36,246 nt of DNA from the NCBI GenBank assembly GCA_024400395.1, contig JAKSMW010000021.1:1-36246 (forward strand), given 5' to 3'. Source of the stretch: Bacteroidales bacterium. GTDB taxonomy: Bacteria > Bacteroidota > Bacteroidia > Bacteroidales > F082. The notes below the pieces were generated by a model. It did not search any database. It worked only from the letters and a program-made list of their open reading frames with translations, and was not told where the DNA came from. This document shows, in pieces, positions 24,110 through 33,560 of the stretch; the first letter of the stretch is position 1, and the number at the start of each line of letters is the position of its first letter. Position numbers and translations under genes: made by a program.

Positions 24110-24159
24110 AGTAGAAAGTTTATAAAGTTATAAAGTAGAAAGTTTTAAAGTTTATAAAG
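24110..24159 (+). repeat. AAGT-rich spacer repeats between miaB and mtaB
   Basis: Degenerate repeats of AGTAGAAAGTTTATAAAGTT fill the whole gap between the two genes and run up to the first possible start codon of the second. No ribosome-binding sequence is distinguishable. Confidence 0.7.
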
Positions 24160-25443
24160 TTGAAAGTGGTGAGGATTGCGTTTAAGACATTGGGGTGCAG
24201 GGTGAACCTGTACGAGACGGATGCGTTGGCGTCGCAGTTCAAGGCGGCGGGTTACGAAGTCGTTGAGAATGAAGGCGATGCGGACATATACATCGTAAAC
24301 ACCTGCACTGTGACGAACCAGAGTGACCAGAAATGCCGGCAGGCGTTGAACCAGATACGCCGCTCCCACCCCACCGCCATCATCGCGGCGACGGGCTGCA
24401 TGGTGAACCACCGCAAGCAAGAGATGCTCGACTCCTGTGTCATCAACTTCGCCATCGACAACGAAAGGAAATACTCGCTTTTCAATATTATCGACAGCTT
24501 CATGAAAGGCGAACCCGTTGATCCTGAAGGCTTTGACAAAGACCTTTTCAGTTACAGCCCGGCTTTCGACACCTTCCACACGAGAAGCCTGATAAAGATC
24601 CATGACGGCTGCAACAACTTCTGTTCGTACTGCATCATCCCGAACGTAAGAGGCAGAGCCACAAGCCGTTGCGACAAAGAAATATACGACAACATCCGCC
24701 AGGTTGTTGACTACGGCTTCAAAGAGATAGTTCTTACCGGCGTGAACATGGGGCGTTATCAATACGAAAACGTTGATTTTGAACATCTTATCGAAAATAT
24801 TTTAAAAATCGACGGCGACTTCAGGGTCAGGATTTCGTCGATTGAGCCGGACAACTTCAGCGACCGTTTTTTGAGTCTGTTTGAAAATCCGAAGCTCGCG
24901 CCGCACATGCACATCTGTCTGCAAAGCGGAGCCGAGAACACCTTGCGCAAGATGCACCGTCACTACACGGCGGCGCAGTTCAAGGAGATGTGCGACAGGA
25001 TCAAGGCGGCAATCCCAGATTTCAACATCACGACGGACGTGATCGTAGGTTTCCCCGGAGAGACCGAAGAAGACTTCGCAGAAAGTGCGGAGTTATGCAG
25101 AAAAATCGGATTCAGCCACATCCACACATTCAAATATTCGGTGAGGACCGGCACGAAAGCTGCAACGATGCCGAATCAGATCCCGGAGACGGTGAAGGCA
25201 GAAAGGAGCGCGGTCATCAGACAGATTTCGTCAGAAAACAAGTTGAAATATTTTAAGCAGATGCTCGGAAAACCTCAAAAAATGCTCATCGAGCGCGTCA
25301 TGGCTGATGGCACGGCGCGCGGCTACGGCGAGAACTACATCCCGATGAGGTTGAAAGCCAAAGGGTTGGAAAGAAACACATTTGTTGAAGTCACATTGAA
25401 GGACATTATTAATAAAGGTGACAGCTCGGAAATAATTTGTTGA
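24160..25443 (+). CDS. mtaB: tRNA t6A37 methylthiotransferase
   Basis: A radical-SAM methylthiotransferase of about 427 residues that converts t6A37 to ms2t6A in tRNAs reading ANN codons. Auxiliary-cluster cysteines are C13 (L-G-C-R-V-N), C49 (N-T-C-T-V-T) and C80 (T-G-C). The radical-SAM motif is C151-N-N-F-C155-S-Y-C158, followed by I-I-P-N-V-R-G-R-A, the MtaB form. C-L-Q-S-G near residue 252 and T-T-D-V-I-V-G-F-P-G-E-T near 289 follow, with a TRAM-like C-terminus. There is no ATG near the start: the candidates are TTG at 24160 and GTG at 24166 or 24169. V-R-I-A-F-K-T-L-G-C must be included, so the start lies within those three codons. It is probably co-transcribed with miaB. Confidence 0.92.
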   Translation: MKVVRIAFKTLGCRVNLYETDALASQFKAAGYEVVENEGDADIYIVNTCTVTNQSDQKCRQALNQIRRSHPTAIIAATGCMVNHRKQEMLDSCVINFAIDNERKYSLFNIIDSFMKGEPVDPEGFDKDLFSYSPAFDTFHTRSLIKIHDGCNNFCSYCIIPNVRGRATSRCDKEIYDNIRQVVDYGFKEIVLTGVNMGRYQYENVDFEHLIENILKIDGDFRVRISSIEPDNFSDRFLSLFENPKLAPHMHICLQSGAENTLRKMHRHYTAAQFKEMCDRIKAAIPDFNITTDVIVGFPGETEEDFAESAELCRKIGFSHIHTFKYSVRTGTKAATMPNQIPETVKAERSAVIRQISSENKLKYFKQMLGKPQKMLIERVMADGTARGYGENYIPMRLKAKGLERNTFVEVTLKDIINKGDSSEIIC

Positions 25444-25465
25444 AAAATTTTTTAAAAAAAATGTT

Positions 25466-25493
25466 TTTCGTGTGCAAAAAATGTCTAATTTTG
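25466..25493 (+). promoter_or_regulatory. Promoter of rpsT
   Basis: TTTC (25466-25469), a 16-base spacer and TAATTTTG (25486-25493). The start codon follows 49 bases later, and the leader is A-rich. Confidence 0.6.
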
Positions 25494-25542
25494 CAGCTCG
25501 AAAAAGAAGTATAGAAAAAAGAAATAAAAATATATAAAAAAT

Positions 25543-25797
25543 ATGGCAAATCACAAATCGTCGTTGAAGAGAATCCGTCAGACAGAAGAAAGACGTTTAC
25601 ACAACCGCTTCTATGCCAGAGCAATGCGCGCAGCAGTCAGAAGCTTCAGGGAATTAACAAGCAAAGCTGATGCAGAGGCAAAGCTTTCGGAAATGTACAA
25701 GGTCATCGACCGCACAGCAAGACGTGGCATCATCCACCGCAACAAGGCTGCTAACTTAAAGTCAAAGCTCGCACGTTTCACAGCAAAATTGGCATAA
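25543..25797 (+). CDS. rpsT: 30S ribosomal protein S20
   Basis: A protein of 84 residues, basic and helical, matching S20 over its full length: M-A-N-H-K-S-S-L-K-R-I-R-Q at the start, N-R-F-Y-A-R near 21, and the C-terminal D-R-T-A-R-R-G-I-I-H-R-N-K-A-A-N-L-K-S-K-L. It binds 16S rRNA at the body of the small subunit. Monocistronic, with its own promoter and a strong terminator. Confidence 0.97.
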   Translation: MANHKSSLKRIRQTEERRLHNRFYARAMRAAVRSFRELTSKADAEAKLSEMYKVIDRTARRGIIHRNKAANLKSKLARFTAKLA

Positions 25798-25830
25798 GTC
25801 GGAAATCGATTCTATATCAGGGAATAAAAG

Positions 25831-25858
25831 TCCTCTTCGGAAACGGGGAGGATTTTTT
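25831..25858 (+). terminator. Rho-independent terminator of rpsT
   Basis: TCCTCTTC (25831-25838) pairs with GGGGAGGA (25845-25852) through two G-U pairs, loop GGAAAC, followed by six Ts (25853-25858). Confidence 0.88.
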
Positions 25859-25928
25859 GTTTTTCTGCCATCACACGCTGTTTCCGTTCAAAGCGAAAAG
25901 TTTCGGCATTCCCAGTATCTGACACAAT

Positions 25929-27443
25929 ATGTATATTTTTTTTACAATTGTCACTATTTTTGTTGGACATGTGATTTTATTGACTATTTTTGCGGGTTAT
26001 AATGTAAAATGCGTCTTAACATGTACAAGATAAAACACGTGATATTTCTCTTCGCGGTCCTGGCGGCCTCTCTGCTGTCGCACGCGCAATCCACGGACCT
26101 GCCGGACTTCACCGACCTCGACGACCCAGCCGTCACCTGCTACTGGGGGGAATTCCTGAACCCGAAGCAGCACAAGGAAAGGGACGAGTACCTGCACCAG
26201 GTCATCACTGAGCAGGGGCACGACTACTGGATTGACGAGCTGCCGCTCCTCCCACCGGGGGAGGACAGGGTCGTGAAACTCGGAGACTTCGACGAGACCG
26301 GCTTCAACTACAACCGCGACGCCGAGGCCATCTCCTACCAGTTCACCGTTGACCCGAACCGCTCGATACTCCTGCTCAAGTTCGCCGTGGTGCTGCAAGA
26401 CCCGGGGGACACCGAACACGACTCCCTCCAGAGGCCGAGGTTCAAGGTCAGGGTCACTGACCTCGACGACGTACTCGTCGACGACTGCGCCGTCTATGAC
26501 GTCACCGCCTACGGACACGTGCCGGGGTTCATACCGGGCGACAACAAAATCATCTGGAGGCCTTGGACAAGCGTAGGCATCGACCTGACACCATACTCCG
26601 GAAGGGAGATCAGGGTCGAGTTCACCACCTACGACTGCGCGCTGGGCGAACACTTCGGGTACGCCTACTACACCGCGCAGTGCATCTCCAACAAGTTCCA
26701 GGTCGAGAACTGCACCAACCCCATCACCCTCAAGGCACCGGACTTCTTCGAGTCGTACCTCTGGAACACCGGCAGCACGGAACAGTCGGAGACCTTCCTC
26801 GTGCCAGAAAACACACCTGTCGATGTGTCCTGCCTCGTCACATCCGTCACCGGATGCCAGTTCACGCTCTACGGAAGGCTCGCCTACGACGACGGCATGC
26901 CTACCGAGGACACCGAAATATACGACACCGCCTGCATCAGGTCCTGGTACAACGACAACTACTTCAACTTCATGACCGGGGACACGCCGGGGGACATGCC
27001 GCCCGTCATCAACACCATCGTCAACCTCAGCAGCGGCTGCTCAACCGTCAACATCACGCTGCACCTGCACCTCATCGACAGGGTGCCCGACAACCACATC
27101 TTCATGGACATCTGCGACGGGGAAGAATTCCACGACCTCAACTTCGACATCACAAGCGACATGCTCTCCCCTGGCGAAAACGTCTTCTCCCACGACGACC
27201 TCTCCCCTTCCGGATGCGACAGCACCACCGTGCTCCACCTCTTCGTCAACAACTCATACAACCTCCTCTTCAGCGAGCAGGCCTGCTCCGGGGACAGCTA
27301 CAGCGGGCACGGGTTCCTCATCGAAAACACAAAAACGGGGGTCCTCGACTCCACACTGAACCTCAGCACCTCCGCAGGATGCGACTCCATCGTGACACTG
27401 CACCTCCTCGTCAACCCCTCGCACAACATAGTACTGTACGACA
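25929..27443 (+). repeat. 5' cassette of giant gene 1, duplicated at 32046-33560
   Basis: Comparing the two stretches at an offset of 6117 bases I see no difference from 25929 to 27399 (1471 bases) and two substitutions up to 27443, after which similarity stops. The cassette holds the promoter, signal peptide, N-terminal module and the first two repeats plus the start of the third. Confidence 0.93.
25962..25992 (+). promoter_or_regulatory. Promoter of giant gene 1
   Basis: GTTG (25962-25965), a 19-base spacer and TATTTTTG (25985-25992). The start codon follows 17 bases later, so the leader is very short. The same sequence precedes giant gene 2. Confidence 0.6.
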
Positions 27444-30400
27444 CAATAGGATTCGGCATCCCGTACGACAAGTACGACTTCTATCAAGAAAATCCACCAA
27501 TCGGTTGGAACACATATAGTAAAGAACTCAAGACAAAGAGCGACTGCGACAGCATTGTAACCCTGCATCTCCTCGTCGGTGAAGTTTTCGAGAACATTTT
27601 CACAGACACGATCTGCTTCGGCCAAGATTATGACAATGACGACTTCCATTTCACGAAACCATCCGTCGGAATACATATAGACTCAGTAGTCTATGAAACA
27701 GTTTTGGGTTGTGACAGCGTGATTAAGATCAGACTTTGCGTCAATCCGGTTTATGACATCGGACTGTTTGACACCCTCTGTGAGGGCGAAAGTTACCACG
27801 AGCACGGTTTCAACATCGAAAATCCAGTCTTGGGATCGAACTACGACACCCTGAGATACGAAAGTTCTTTAGGTTGCGACAGCATTGTACACATCGAGGT
27901 TTTCGTAAGACCAGTTTTCGACATAACAATCGATGACACGATTTGCTATGGGTCAGACTATCATGATTTCAACTTTGACACAATAAGGCCTGAAACCGGC
28001 TTATGTATCATGCAGCAGAACATCAAGTCACAATACAACTGCGACAGCATCATAACTCTGAATCTTCAAGTCCTTGATTCATATTCAATCGAGATCACAG
28101 ACACAATCTGCTACGGCGAGAATTATCAAGCATACAATTTCAACATTGAAAATCACCCTGTTGGAATTGACACGTTCATACAGAACCTGACGACAATCTA
28201 TGGTTGCGACAGCATTGTCAGACTCAATTTAATTGTAGCGCCGGTTGACACCACGGCGTTTTACGACACCATCTGCGAAGGTGAAAGTTACCACGAAAAC
28301 GGATTCCACTTTGTCGGCCCGATCCATGGCTCGCACACTTTGCAACAGGACAGTGTCATCAGCTCATTCGGATGCGACAGCTTGTTGATACTGCACCTGA
28401 AGGTTCATCCCAAATACGACATTTTAATAACGGATACAGCCTGCTCGGATGAAACATACGACAGATACGGATTCCAAATAGCCGACCTTAAGCCAGGCAT
28501 AACGTTTGATTCACTGTCACTTGAATCAATGTACGGATGTGACAGTACCGTCAGACTTGAATTACATGTTTCAACTTCATACTTTGAAACAATAACCGAT
28601 ACGATTTGCTTTGGTCAGGATTATTACGAGAACAATTTTGAATTTGGCAACTTAGAGCCGGGATGGCATTACGACACCATAGTTTACATTTCCACAATGA
28701 ATTGCGACAGTGTCGTTGACCTCAGTCTTTACGTCGCACCAGTTTTCGACACGATGTTTTCTGACACAATTTGCTTCGGCGAGTCTTATTCCGGACATGG
28801 ATTCACCATTGAAAATCCTGGAAACGGGTGGAATTTTGACACGCTGAACCTCGAGACCGTCTTGGGATGCGACAGCGTTGTAAGGCTGGAGCTTTACGTG
28901 GCGCAAGTATTTGACACAGTCTTATCAGACACAATCTGTTTCGGCAATTCTTATTCCGGACATGGATTCATCATCGAAAATCCAGGGAAAGGATGGAACT
29001 TCGACACATTGCGACTTGAGACCGCAATCGGATGCGACAGCGTTGTAAGGATGGAGCTCTACGTGGCGGAAGTATTTGACACTGTTTTTTCTGACACGAT
29101 TTGTTTTGGCGAAACATATCATCTTCACGGATTTGACAAAGACAGCCTGGAGGTCGGTTGGACTTTTGACACATTGAGACTCCATACTGTTTTGAATTGC
29201 GACAGCATTGTAAGCCTGCAGCTTCTTGTAGTACCGGTTTACGATTATGACATCTACGACACAGCATGTCTTGGCGAGCAATATCACGAATACGGTTTTA
29301 ACATCGACAGTCTTGTCTTCGGTTGGAACCACGACACTTTGAGACTTGAGACTGTCTTCGGATGCGACAGCACTGTAAGACTCAATCTTTATGTTGACTC
29401 ACTTCGTCTTAAGGAAATTTACGACACTATCTGTTTCGGTGAAGACTACCACAACCACAATTTCCATTTCCTCGACCCGCAGGCGGGAAATCACACATTG
29501 AGAAATGAAGATTTGGGCGCATACGGATGCGACAGCATAACGTTACTACATCTGGCTGTTGGCGAAATTTTCGGCATTAATATTTTTGACACAATCTGTT
29601 ATGGCGAGCCTTACAACAACTATGGTTTCCTTCTCGACAGCCTTGAGGCAGGATTATGGCACGACACATTACACCTCAAAACAATTTTAGACTGCGACAG
29701 CACGATCTTGCTGAATCTTCATGTCGCACCAGTTTTCGACACTGCATTCTACGACACCATCTGTTTTGGCGAAAGCTATCACGAACACGGATTTGTCAAA
29801 GACAGCCTCGCCACCGGATGGAACCTTGACACTTTGAGATTAGAAACCGCGTTCGGATGCGACAGCGTCGTACGGCTCGAGCTCCTCGTCATGCCGACAC
29901 AAGAGACAAATCTATTCGACACAATTTGTTCAGGTGAGAGCTATTACTATAACAATTTCACATTCGATTCCCCAGATGCTGGATGGAATCTTGACACTTT
30001 GAGGTTCGAGACGACATTCGGATGCGACAGCATTGTCATAATGCACCTGCTTGTCGGAGCGACGTACGACACCATCTTCAACGACACCGTCTGCGTCAAC
30101 GAAGGTTATCATTCACACGGCTTTTCCATTGACACGCTGCTCCCTGGATGGAATTTCTCGTCCCAAGCATTGTCATCAGTACTTGGATGCGACAGCCTCG
30201 TACACATCAACATCTTCGCGGCACTTGTATTCGACACGACCATCCAAGACACTATTTGCTTTGGTAACACGTACTCAAACCACGGTTTTGTCATTGACAG
30301 TCCGGCTTCAGGGCTGAACATTGAAATGCTTGAACTAGAATCCATTACAGGATGTGACAGCACCATCCACTTGGAGTTGTTCGTCGCAGACGTATTTGAC

Positions 30401-31906
30401 ACCATAATCTTCGACACGACGTGTTTTGGAGAGCCATATTCAGGACACGGATTCTACCTTGACAGCCTTGATGTCGGATGGAACTTCGACACTTTGAACC
30501 TCGAGACAATTCTCGGCTGCGACAGCACCGTTGTGCTGAACCTGCTCGTTGGCGCGATGTCAGACACGACTTTGACCGACACGATATGCTACGGAGAGCC
30601 GTACTACGAAAACGGATTCCACATTGACAGTCTCCAGACCGGTTTGAATTTTGACACGCTGAACATTGAGACAATCCTGGGGTGCGACAGCATTGTCATG
30701 CTCGAGCTGTATGTGGCACCAGTGTTCGAGACTGTCGTCTTCGACACCGCATGCTATGGAGAGGCTTATTCCGGAAATGGTTTCCACATAGAGAATCCAG
30801 AAACAGGCTGGAATTATGATACAATCAGATTAGAGACCGTCCTTGGTTGCGACAGCATCAAACGGCTTGAGCTTTTCATTGCCGATGTCTTCGACACGGT
30901 AATCTTTGACACGACATGCTTCGGGCAGCCATACAACAACCACGGATTCCAGTTAGACAGCATTGTCCCGGGCTTCAATTTTGACACACTTAGATTTGAG
31001 ACAGTCCTTGGTTGCGACAGCATCATCAAGTTAGAACTGTTCGTAAATGAATCTTTCGACATTACATTGTCGGACACCATCTGTATTGGGGAGAGCTATC
31101 ACGGCAACGGATTCAATTTCGTTGACCCGAATGTCGGAACACATGAGCAGACCTTGACTTTGTCGTCAAATGACGGTTGTGACAGCACCGTCACATTCAG
31201 GCTCAATGTCGCGCCGGACTACTTTTTCGAGGTCACAGATACTGTCTGCGAAGGAGAATACGTCACGTTATACGGTCTTGACACATCAGACCTTGTGCCT
31301 GGGGTTCACCGTCTGACATCAAATCTTCTGACCCAACACGGCTGTGACAGCATCTTCGACATCACGCTCAAAGTCGAGTACAGTTTCAAGACCCCGAACG
31401 AGATTTACGGCTTGACCGACATATTCGTTTCAACGAACATGCTCACGGGAGGTTACAATTATTACATTGACACGATTCCAGGTTGCGATGAATATCTGTG
31501 GACCATAGATAACGAGACGTGGATCATACGGCCCAATGGCAACAGTTGCAGACTGCTCGCCATCACACATGGGACCGGGACACTTACGGTCTCGTCGGGG
31601 AACATCTGCGGAGATGTGGAGAAGTCAATCTACCTCACAGCCGAATTCTTCGGTGTGACGGAAAACGAAGGCGCCAATGTCAACGTGTATCCGAATCCGA
31701 CAAATGGCGATGTACGCGTGGAAGCCAATGTCATCGAAAAGGTCAATGTTTACAGTCCTTCTGGAGTGATGTTGCTTTCATTCGACGGCATCGGCGAGAA
31801 TTCCATTTACGTTGACATCAGCGGACTGTCCCCGTCAGTGTACATTTTCGAGATTTTCTCCGCTGACGGAATATTCCTGAAAAAGGTGACCAAGACCAGC
31901 CACTAA
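26009..31906 (+). CDS. Giant T9SS-secreted repeat protein 1
   Basis: A 1965-residue secreted protein. The signal peptide ends at about residue 26 (L-L-S-H-A before Q-S); ATG 26009 or the fifth codon may be the start. An N-terminal module (about 28-359) includes A-E-A-I-S-Y-Q-F-T-V, D-P-G-D, R-P-R-F-K-V-R-V, W-R-P-W-T-S-V-G-I-D-L-T-P-Y and Y-D-C-A-L-G-E-H-F-G-Y-A-Y. This module is familiar from other Bacteroidales surface proteins and is probably a beta-sandwich. Residues 360-1792 are 26 tandem repeats. Residues 1793-1889 form a PKD-like unit with W-T-I-D-N-E and four cysteines. From about 1890 (V-Y-P-N-P-T-N-G-D to the final V-T-K-T-S-H) comes a type A T9SS sorting domain. A cell-surface adhesin or stalk is the likely role; no catalytic motif is seen. 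Confidence 0.88.
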   Translation: MRLNMYKIKHVIFLFAVLAASLLSHAQSTDLPDFTDLDDPAVTCYWGEFLNPKQHKERDEYLHQVITEQGHDYWIDELPLLPPGEDRVVKLGDFDETGFNYNRDAEAISYQFTVDPNRSILLLKFAVVLQDPGDTEHDSLQRPRFKVRVTDLDDVLVDDCAVYDVTAYGHVPGFIPGDNKIIWRPWTSVGIDLTPYSGREIRVEFTTYDCALGEHFGYAYYTAQCISNKFQVENCTNPITLKAPDFFESYLWNTGSTEQSETFLVPENTPVDVSCLVTSVTGCQFTLYGRLAYDDGMPTEDTEIYDTACIRSWYNDNYFNFMTGDTPGDMPPVINTIVNLSSGCSTVNITLHLHLIDRVPDNHIFMDICDGEEFHDLNFDITSDMLSPGENVFSHDDLSPSGCDSTTVLHLFVNNSYNLLFSEQACSGDSYSGHGFLIENTKTGVLDSTLNLSTSAGCDSIVTLHLLVNPSHNIVLYDTIGFGIPYDKYDFYQENPPIGWNTYSKELKTKSDCDSIVTLHLLVGEVFENIFTDTICFGQDYDNDDFHFTKPSVGIHIDSVVYETVLGCDSVIKIRLCVNPVYDIGLFDTLCEGESYHEHGFNIENPVLGSNYDTLRYESSLGCDSIVHIEVFVRPVFDITIDDTICYGSDYHDFNFDTIRPETGLCIMQQNIKSQYNCDSIITLNLQVLDSYSIEITDTICYGENYQAYNFNIENHPVGIDTFIQNLTTIYGCDSIVRLNLIVAPVDTTAFYDTICEGESYHENGFHFVGPIHGSHTLQQDSVISSFGCDSLLILHLKVHPKYDILITDTACSDETYDRYGFQIADLKPGITFDSLSLESMYGCDSTVRLELHVSTSYFETITDTICFGQDYYENNFEFGNLEPGWHYDTIVYISTMNCDSVVDLSLYVAPVFDTMFSDTICFGESYSGHGFTIENPGNGWNFDTLNLETVLGCDSVVRLELYVAQVFDTVLSDTICFGNSYSGHGFIIENPGKGWNFDTLRLETAIGCDSVVRMELYVAEVFDTVFSDTICFGETYHLHGFDKDSLEVGWTFDTLRLHTVLNCDSIVSLQLLVVPVYDYDIYDTACLGEQYHEYGFNIDSLVFGWNHDTLRLETVFGCDSTVRLNLYVDSLRLKEIYDTICFGEDYHNHNFHFLDPQAGNHTLRNEDLGAYGCDSITLLHLAVGEIFGINIFDTICYGEPYNNYGFLLDSLEAGLWHDTLHLKTILDCDSTILLNLHVAPVFDTAFYDTICFGESYHEHGFVKDSLATGWNLDTLRLETAFGCDSVVRLELLVMPTQETNLFDTICSGESYYYNNFTFDSPDAGWNLDTLRFETTFGCDSIVIMHLLVGATYDTIFNDTVCVNEGYHSHGFSIDTLLPGWNFSSQALSSVLGCDSLVHINIFAALVFDTTIQDTICFGNTYSNHGFVIDSPASGLNIEMLELESITGCDSTIHLELFVADVFDTIIFDTTCFGEPYSGHGFYLDSLDVGWNFDTLNLETILGCDSTVVLNLLVGAMSDTTLTDTICYGEPYYENGFHIDSLQTGLNFDTLNIETILGCDSIVMLELYVAPVFETVVFDTACYGEAYSGNGFHIENPETGWNYDTIRLETVLGCDSIKRLELFIADVFDTVIFDTTCFGQPYNNHGFQLDSIVPGFNFDTLRFETVLGCDSIIKLELFVNESFDITLSDTICIGESYHGNGFNFVDPNVGTHEQTLTLSSNDGCDSTVTFRLNVAPDYFFEVTDTVCEGEYVTLYGLDTSDLVPGVHRLTSNLLTQHGCDSIFDITLKVEYSFKTPNEIYGLTDIFVSTNMLTGGYNYYIDTIPGCDEYLWTIDNETWIIRPNGNSCRLLAITHGTGTLTVSSGNICGDVEKSIYLTAEFFGVTENEGANVNVYPNPTNGDVRVEANVIEKVNVYSPSGVMLLSFDGIGENSIYVDISGLSPSVYIFEIFSADGIFLKKVTKTSH
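27086..31384 (+). repeat. 26 tandem 165-base (55-residue) repeats in giant gene 1
   Basis: The array divides exactly into 26 units of 55 residues, except unit 1 (57) and unit 8 (56); total 1433 residues. The consensus is Y/F-D-T, three residues, D-T-I-C-F-G-E-x-Y, two residues, x-G-F, about 10 variable residues with a central G, D-T-L-x-L-E-T, two residues, G-C-D-S-x-V-x-L-x-L-x-V. Cysteines at unit positions 10 and about 42 could form one disulphide per unit. Units 11-14 and 20-24 are the most alike. Confidence 0.95.
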
Positions 31907-31934
31907 AAGGCGGCTTATAAAAAACACGAGAATG

Positions 31935-31970
31935 GGGTGTATCAAAAATCTTACGGTTTAGGATACACCC
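31935..31970 (+). terminator. Hairpin after giant gene 1
   Basis: GGGTGTATC (31935-31943) pairs over 9 bases with GATACACCC (31962-31970); loop 18 bases. TAAAATGTTT follows. It is the only structured element between the two giant genes. Confidence 0.6.
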
Positions 31971-32045
31971 TAAAATGTTTCGACTGTTAAAATTCTTTTT
32001 ACTGTCCTGAATTCGGGTCTTCCCTCTCATATTCTCCGACACAAA

Positions 32046-33560
32046 ATGTATATTTTTTTTACAATTGTCACTATTTTTGTTGGACATGTGATTTTATTGA
32101 CTATTTTTGCGGGTTATAATGTAAAATGCGTCTTAACATGTACAAGATAAAACACGTGATATTTCTCTTCGCGGTCCTGGCGGCCTCTCTGCTGTCGCAC
32201 GCGCAATCCACGGACCTGCCGGACTTCACCGACCTCGACGACCCAGCCGTCACCTGCTACTGGGGGGAATTCCTGAACCCGAAGCAGCACAAGGAAAGGG
32301 ACGAGTACCTGCACCAGGTCATCACTGAGCAGGGGCACGACTACTGGATTGACGAGCTGCCGCTCCTCCCACCGGGGGAGGACAGGGTCGTGAAACTCGG
32401 AGACTTCGACGAGACCGGCTTCAACTACAACCGCGACGCCGAGGCCATCTCCTACCAGTTCACCGTTGACCCGAACCGCTCGATACTCCTGCTCAAGTTC
32501 GCCGTGGTGCTGCAAGACCCGGGGGACACCGAACACGACTCCCTCCAGAGGCCGAGGTTCAAGGTCAGGGTCACTGACCTCGACGACGTACTCGTCGACG
32601 ACTGCGCCGTCTATGACGTCACCGCCTACGGACACGTGCCGGGGTTCATACCGGGCGACAACAAAATCATCTGGAGGCCTTGGACAAGCGTAGGCATCGA
32701 CCTGACACCATACTCCGGAAGGGAGATCAGGGTCGAGTTCACCACCTACGACTGCGCGCTGGGCGAACACTTCGGGTACGCCTACTACACCGCGCAGTGC
32801 ATCTCCAACAAGTTCCAGGTCGAGAACTGCACCAACCCCATCACCCTCAAGGCACCGGACTTCTTCGAGTCGTACCTCTGGAACACCGGCAGCACGGAAC
32901 AGTCGGAGACCTTCCTCGTGCCAGAAAACACACCTGTCGATGTGTCCTGCCTCGTCACATCCGTCACCGGATGCCAGTTCACGCTCTACGGAAGGCTCGC
33001 CTACGACGACGGCATGCCTACCGAGGACACCGAAATATACGACACCGCCTGCATCAGGTCCTGGTACAACGACAACTACTTCAACTTCATGACCGGGGAC
33101 ACGCCGGGGGACATGCCGCCCGTCATCAACACCATCGTCAACCTCAGCAGCGGCTGCTCAACCGTCAACATCACGCTGCACCTGCACCTCATCGACAGGG
33201 TGCCCGACAACCACATCTTCATGGACATCTGCGACGGGGAAGAATTCCACGACCTCAACTTCGACATCACAAGCGACATGCTCTCCCCTGGCGAAAACGT
33301 CTTCTCCCACGACGACCTCTCCCCTTCCGGATGCGACAGCACCACCGTGCTCCACCTCTTCGTCAACAACTCATACAACCTCCTCTTCAGCGAGCAGGCC
33401 TGCTCCGGGGACAGCTACAGCGGGCACGGGTTCCTCATCGAAAACACAAAAACGGGGGTCCTCGACTCCACACTGAACCTCAGCACCTCCGCAGGATGCG
33501 ACTCCATCGTGACACTCCACCTCCTCGTCAACCCGTCGCACAACATAGTACTGTACGACA
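32046..33560 (+). repeat. 5' cassette of giant gene 2, copy of 25929-27443
   Basis: Second copy of the shared promoter and 5' coding cassette, offset 6117 bases. The flanks differ on both sides: upstream, the sequence becomes unlike within a few bases of the GACACAA at 32038; downstream, the arrays diverge after 33560. Confidence 0.93.
32079..32109 (+). promoter_or_regulatory. Promoter of giant gene 2
   Basis: GTTG (32079-32082), a 19-base spacer and TATTTTTG (32102-32109), identical to the promoter of giant gene 1. Confidence 0.6.

Noticed and set aside
25997-26653. 218-codon antisense frame, repeated exactly at 32114-32770
   Set aside because: It is the shadow of the G/C-rich 5' cassette; the plus-strand frame has signal peptide and domain logic, the antisense one has none.
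26563-27519. 318-codon plus-strand frame in another register (and its copy at 32680-33606)
   Set aside because: Arg/His/Gln-rich composition is typical of a +1 shadow of G/C-rich coding DNA; no start signal or recognisable domain.
27086-31384. Regular repeats as a possible CRISPR array
   Set aside because: The period is 165 bases, units are coding and diverged, and there are no constant repeats with unique spacers.
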